Assembly (NCBI GenBank): GCA_030042815.1
Contig: JASHYY010000134.1
Span: 1 to 5,737, forward strand
Length of the DNA: 5,737 nt
Source: Thermoplasmata archaeon
GTDB taxonomy: Archaea; Thermoplasmatota; Thermoplasmata; Lutacidiplasmatales; UBA184
Reading direction: 5' to 3'
The translations under genes and the position numbers were made by a program. The notes under the pieces were generated by a model. It saw only the letters and a program-made list of their open reading frames with translations, did not search any database and had not been told where the DNA came from. Position 1 is the stretch's first letter. Each line of letters starts with the position of its first letter. Below are positions 5,288-5,737 of this stretch, in pieces.

Positions 5288-5737
5288 TCAACCGCCGTTC
5301 GGCGGGTCGGCGGTCGCGTGGGAGCTCGCGTCGTCGTCGGACGGCGCGAGGCGGCTCTCGAGCGCGGCGATCCGTTCCTCGAGGGGCTGCAGGCCCTCCT
5401 CGAGGACCTTCGTGAGCGCGAGCTTCAGGCTCTCCTCGAGCGCGACCAGGTCGCGGCCGAGGTCGATGATGCGTCGGGCGTTCTCGTTGAGCAGGAGTCG
5501 GCTCTGGGTCGCGACCCGGTACGTGTCGGAGAGGTCCTTCGAGAGCTGGTGGGAGGATTGGGCGAACGCCTCGATCGACTCGCCGACCGGCTTCCACTTG
5601 GTGTCGAGGTTCCCCGAGATCGCGGTCGTGACGCGGGCCGTGGTCGCCTCCATCCCGTTCGCGACCTCCTGGAGCACACGGTCCCCGAGGGTGTTCTCGA
5701 GCCCGAGGAGCCGCTGCTTCGTGTCCTCGGCGAGCCC
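5288..5737 (-). CDS. Coiled-coil protein of unknown function, 5'-truncated
   Basis: The minus-strand frame is open to the window edge, so at least 149 C-terminal residues are visible and the start lies outside. A GTG at 5677 is possible, but the 20 codons before it (GLAEDTKQRLLGLENTLGDR) continue the same helical, charged pattern, so the gene probably begins earlier. The sequence is almost wholly predicted helix with heptad-like hydrophobic spacing. One stretch is LLLNENARRIIDLGRDLVALEESL, and the last helix is VLEEGLQPLEERIAALESRL. A short disordered tail with DDDASS and PPNGG ends the protein. No signal peptide, membrane helix or catalytic motif is visible. It resembles generic archaeal coiled-coil proteins but I do not recognise a family. 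It ends 13 bases before the CoA-pathway ligase, suggesting one transcript, though a functional link is not implied by the sequence. Confidence 0.82.
   Translation of the reverse strand, partial: GLAEDTKQRLLGLENTLGDRVLQEVANGMEATTARVTTAISGNLDTKWKPVGESIEAFAQSSHQLSKDLSDTYRVATQSRLLLNENARRIIDLGRDLVALEESLKLALTKVLEEGLQPLEERIAALESRLAPSDDDASSHATADPPNGG

Noticed and set aside
1..5737. CRISPR array, insertion sequence, toxin-antitoxin or phage module
   Set aside because: No regularly spaced direct repeats, transposase, recombinase, terminal inverted repeats or small toxin-like pair were seen; the genes are housekeeping types plus an exporter.

Overview
The window looks like a piece of a GC-rich archaeal chromosome. 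Four things point to archaea. It has a PurP-type formate-dependent purine ligase and the archaeal-type 4-phosphopantoate--beta-alanine ligase. It has a tRNA-Ser with an archaeal-style bulge-helix-bulge intron and no encoded CCA. Short A/T-rich TATA-like boxes sit about 25-30 bases upstream of several start codons with no room for a leader. The proteins are arginine-rich rather than strongly acidic, which argues against a haloarchaeon. A GC-rich Thermoplasmatota-type or other euryarchaeal lineage is a reasonable guess, but the window does not settle the taxonomy.

Layout: 1-618 (+) is the 3' part of a VIT1/CCC1-family membrane metal transporter gene. 692-1759 (+) is purP. 1820-2764 and 2761-3507 (+) are a two-gene ABC-2 exporter operon whose ATPase and permease genes overlap by 4 bases. 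3592-3831 (+) encodes a 79-residue protein with four CxxC knuckles. 3895-4012 (+) is a tRNA-Ser(GGA) gene interrupted in the T-loop by an apparent 33-base intron. 4059-4550 (+) encodes a GAF-domain protein closely resembling free-methionine-(R)-sulfoxide reductase. On the minus strand, 5737-5288 is the 3' part of a coiled-coil protein gene, followed after 13 bases by 5274-4504, the CoA-pathway 4-phosphopantoate--beta-alanine ligase. That gene converges on the GAF gene and overlaps it by 47 bases.

The genes are mostly housekeeping functions (metal handling, purine synthesis, CoA synthesis, tRNA, methionine repair) plus an exporter of unknown substrate. There is no sign of a mobile element, CRISPR array or defence island. 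The most interesting object is the tRNA-Ser gene: it is not readable as a continuous tRNA, but becomes a near-perfect type II tRNA-Ser once a hairpin at the 3' side of the T-loop is removed. Coding density is high and no gene-free stretch exceeds about 85 bases.
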